DNA of 7,062 nt from Susulua sp964590995 (GTDB taxonomy: Bacteria > Omnitrophota > Gorgyraeia > Duberdicusellales > 4484-171), in the NCBI GenBank assembly GCA_964590995.1, contig CAZPYY010000052.1:1-7062 (forward strand). Direction: 5' to 3'. The translations under genes were made by a program, and so were the position numbers. Numbering within the stretch: position 1 is the stretch's first letter; each line of letters opens with the position of its first letter. The notes beneath the pieces are model-generated. The model did no database searches. It was not told where the DNA came from and saw only the letters and a list, made by a program, of their open reading frames with translations. Shown piece by piece: positions 6,087 to 7,062 of the stretch.

Positions 6087-7013
6087 ATGGCAATAGTTTT
6101 TGAGAATTTAGTTAGGAAGGGAATTTTTTTGGCATTTGTGATTATTATTTCTTTTTTCTTCGCTTTATCTTTCACTTACGCAGATGAGACAGCTTCTTCT
6201 TGCGAAGAGTGCAAAGCTACTTACGTTCCCGGGGAGACTAAAGATATAGATGCACTTATTATCACAGACAAGAGTTGTTCTTTTTGTGCTACCCAAATGC
6301 CGCGAGAACTTCTGAAGAGTAAATTTCCGGGAATAAAGTTTGAGGCTATTGATTATAAAGAGAGGCAGGCAAAGAAACTCATTGCCCAATATAATATCCA
6401 GACTCTGCCTTACTTTCTCATTGACCCTTTGATTAAGGAAGAAGAGAGTTTTGACAAATTCAGATTTCTTTTTGAGGAAGGAAAGACTAAAAAAGTTTTA
6501 CTGAGAAAAGAGCTGGCCGGTATATGCCTGTATCTTAAGAGAAAAGAGGTAGGAAATAAAATTGATTTATTTTTGGATTTTTATGAGAAAGGCGCCAGTG
6601 AAGTTTTAGATGCTTTAATAAGTTTCTCAAGAGAAAATAAAATTAACCTCGACCTTCATTTTATTATCTCCCAAAACAAAAAGGTTGGTTATCCCAACGA
6701 AGAAGTGTGGGTGGCTTTAGCCATAAGGGAGCTTTATCCAAATGAATTCAATAATTATATTTATCGGCGGATAAAGGATATAGAAAACACTTCCTGGGTA
6801 GATACAGCCGAGAAGGAAGGTTTGAGCTATAAAAAAATAAGAGACTTGATGACATCTGCGGCAATGGATAAGCTGATTAGCAAGAATAAGCAATTGGCAG
6901 AGGATTTAATGGTTGGAGATGGAAATGTCATTTTAGTGAAGAATAACCGTATATTTAAGGTATTTAATATTGATAAAGAAGAATTGAAGAGTTTCTTTAA
7001 AGGAGGAGAATAA
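6087..7013 (+). CDS. exported thioredoxin-fold protein with CSFC motif, probable two-domain thiol-disulfide protein
   Basis: This 308-residue protein has a signal sequence: R10 and K11, a hydrophobic core at 13-30, and a probable signal peptidase site after TYA (30-32), so it should act outside the cytoplasmic membrane. Residues about 54-115 look like a thioredoxin fold, with 'DALIITDKSCSFCATQMP' holding the redox pair C64/C67 and 'IQTLPYF' supplying the cis-proline P108. A second CxxC (C39/C42, in SSCEEC) lies just after the cleavage site. Residues about 155-305 may be a second, cysteine-free DsbA-like domain: a strand 'KIDLFLDFY', a helical middle, and a strand pair 'GNVILVKNNRIFKVF'. The second-domain reading is weak. 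Start choice: the ATG at 6087 has no Shine-Dalgarno but keeps the basic n-region; an in-frame TTG at 6129 has a better ribosome site but leaves no basic residue. It lies 4 bases after serA and overlaps the next gene by one base. Function and partner are unknown; oxidase, isomerase or reductant carrier are all possible. Confidence 0.72.
   Translation: MAIVFENLVRKGIFLAFVIIISFFFALSFTYADETASSCEECKATYVPGETKDIDALIITDKSCSFCATQMPRELLKSKFPGIKFEAIDYKERQAKKLIAQYNIQTLPYFLIDPLIKEEESFDKFRFLFEEGKTKKVLLRKELAGICLYLKRKEVGNKIDLFLDFYEKGASEVLDALISFSRENKINLDLHFIISQNKKVGYPNEEVWVALAIRELYPNEFNNYIYRRIKDIENTSWVDTAEKEGLSYKKIRDLMTSAAMDKLISKNKQLAEDLMVGDGNVILVKNNRIFKVFNIDKEELKSFFKGGE
6114..6121 (+). promoter_or_regulatory. 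alternative ribosome-binding site for the thioredoxin-like gene
   Basis: AGGAAGGG lies 7 bases before an in-frame TTG at 6129. If used, the protein would begin at residue 15 of the longer reading with a signal sequence lacking its positive n-region, which argues against it. Confidence 0.25.
6999..7006 (+). promoter_or_regulatory. ribosome-binding site of the last gene, inside the thioredoxin-like gene
   Basis: AAAGGAGG, a near-perfect Shine-Dalgarno, sits 6 bases before the ATG at 7013 and lies in the last codons of the upstream gene. It supports the start of the partial downstream gene. Confidence 0.8.
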
Positions 7014-7062
7014 TGGCTAAGATTTATATAGTTGATGTTACTAATCGAGACGGTGTGCAAAC
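7013..7062 (+). CDS. homocitrate / isopropylmalate synthase-like enzyme (DRE-TIM metallolyase family), first 16 codons
   Basis: Only the N-terminus is present: MAKIYIVDVTNRDGVQ, running off the window edge. The DxTxRDGxQ pattern is the first strand and active-site loop of the DRE-TIM metallolyases (isopropylmalate, homocitrate and citramalate synthases, HMG-CoA lyase and relatives); R12 is the expected catalytic arginine and D13 the metal ligand. Most family members have leucine before the RDG; here it is asparagine (TNRDG), which may mark a separate subgroup. The start overlaps the upstream stop by one base (TAATG) and has a strong ribosome site. These enzymes condense acetyl-CoA with a 2-oxo acid, which would fit an amino-acid gene cluster, but the substrate cannot be read from 16 residues. 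Confidence 0.7.
   Translation, partial: MAKIYIVDVTNRDGVQ

Overview
The window is a densely packed, single-strand (+) stretch of a low-GC bacterial genome. Nine protein-coding genes run head to tail, seven complete and one cut by each edge. The largest gap is about 47 bases, and several junctions overlap. The KDO phosphatase and LPS-export genes point to a Gram-negative (diderm) bacterium. The odd gene order, a short trigger factor without its isomerase domain, and a lone-lineage-style NifV/IPMS-like start would fit a poorly cultured phylum such as Candidatus Omnitrophota. That placement is an inference from gene content and recalled gene style, not a demonstrated classification.

Layout: (1) 1-1782 is envelope biogenesis: the 3' end of kdsC (KDO-8-phosphate phosphatase), then an LptC-type protein with an added LptA/OstA-like C-terminal half, then the LPS-export ATPase lptB. 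The three are in the usual order except that no separate lptA is present. (2) 1830-3340 is proteostasis: a compact trigger factor (tig) and the protease subunit clpP. The usual partner clpX does not follow. (3) 3376-6082 is serine biosynthesis: a class V aminotransferase overlapping by 8 bases a full-length serA (3-phosphoglycerate dehydrogenase with ASB and ACT domains). This suggests the aminotransferase does the SerC job. (4) 6087-7013 is an exported thioredoxin-fold protein with a CSFC redox motif. (5) 7013-end is the first 16 codons of a homocitrate/isopropylmalate-synthase-like enzyme.

The spacing suggests one long transcription unit or a few nested ones. No convincing terminator lies between genes, and only one weak promoter candidate was found (before lptC). 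Ribosome-binding sites fall in two groups: strong Shine-Dalgarno sequences before tig, clpP, the aminotransferase, serA and the last gene, and none recognisable close to lptC, lptB and the thioredoxin-like gene. I see no mobile elements, CRISPR arrays, tRNA/rRNA genes or signs of recent transfer. I did not find a clearly novel multi-gene system. The points most worth a second look are the LptC-LptA composite, the reduced trigger factor with a frame-compatible A5G6 run leading into clpP, and the two-part exported thioredoxin-like protein.
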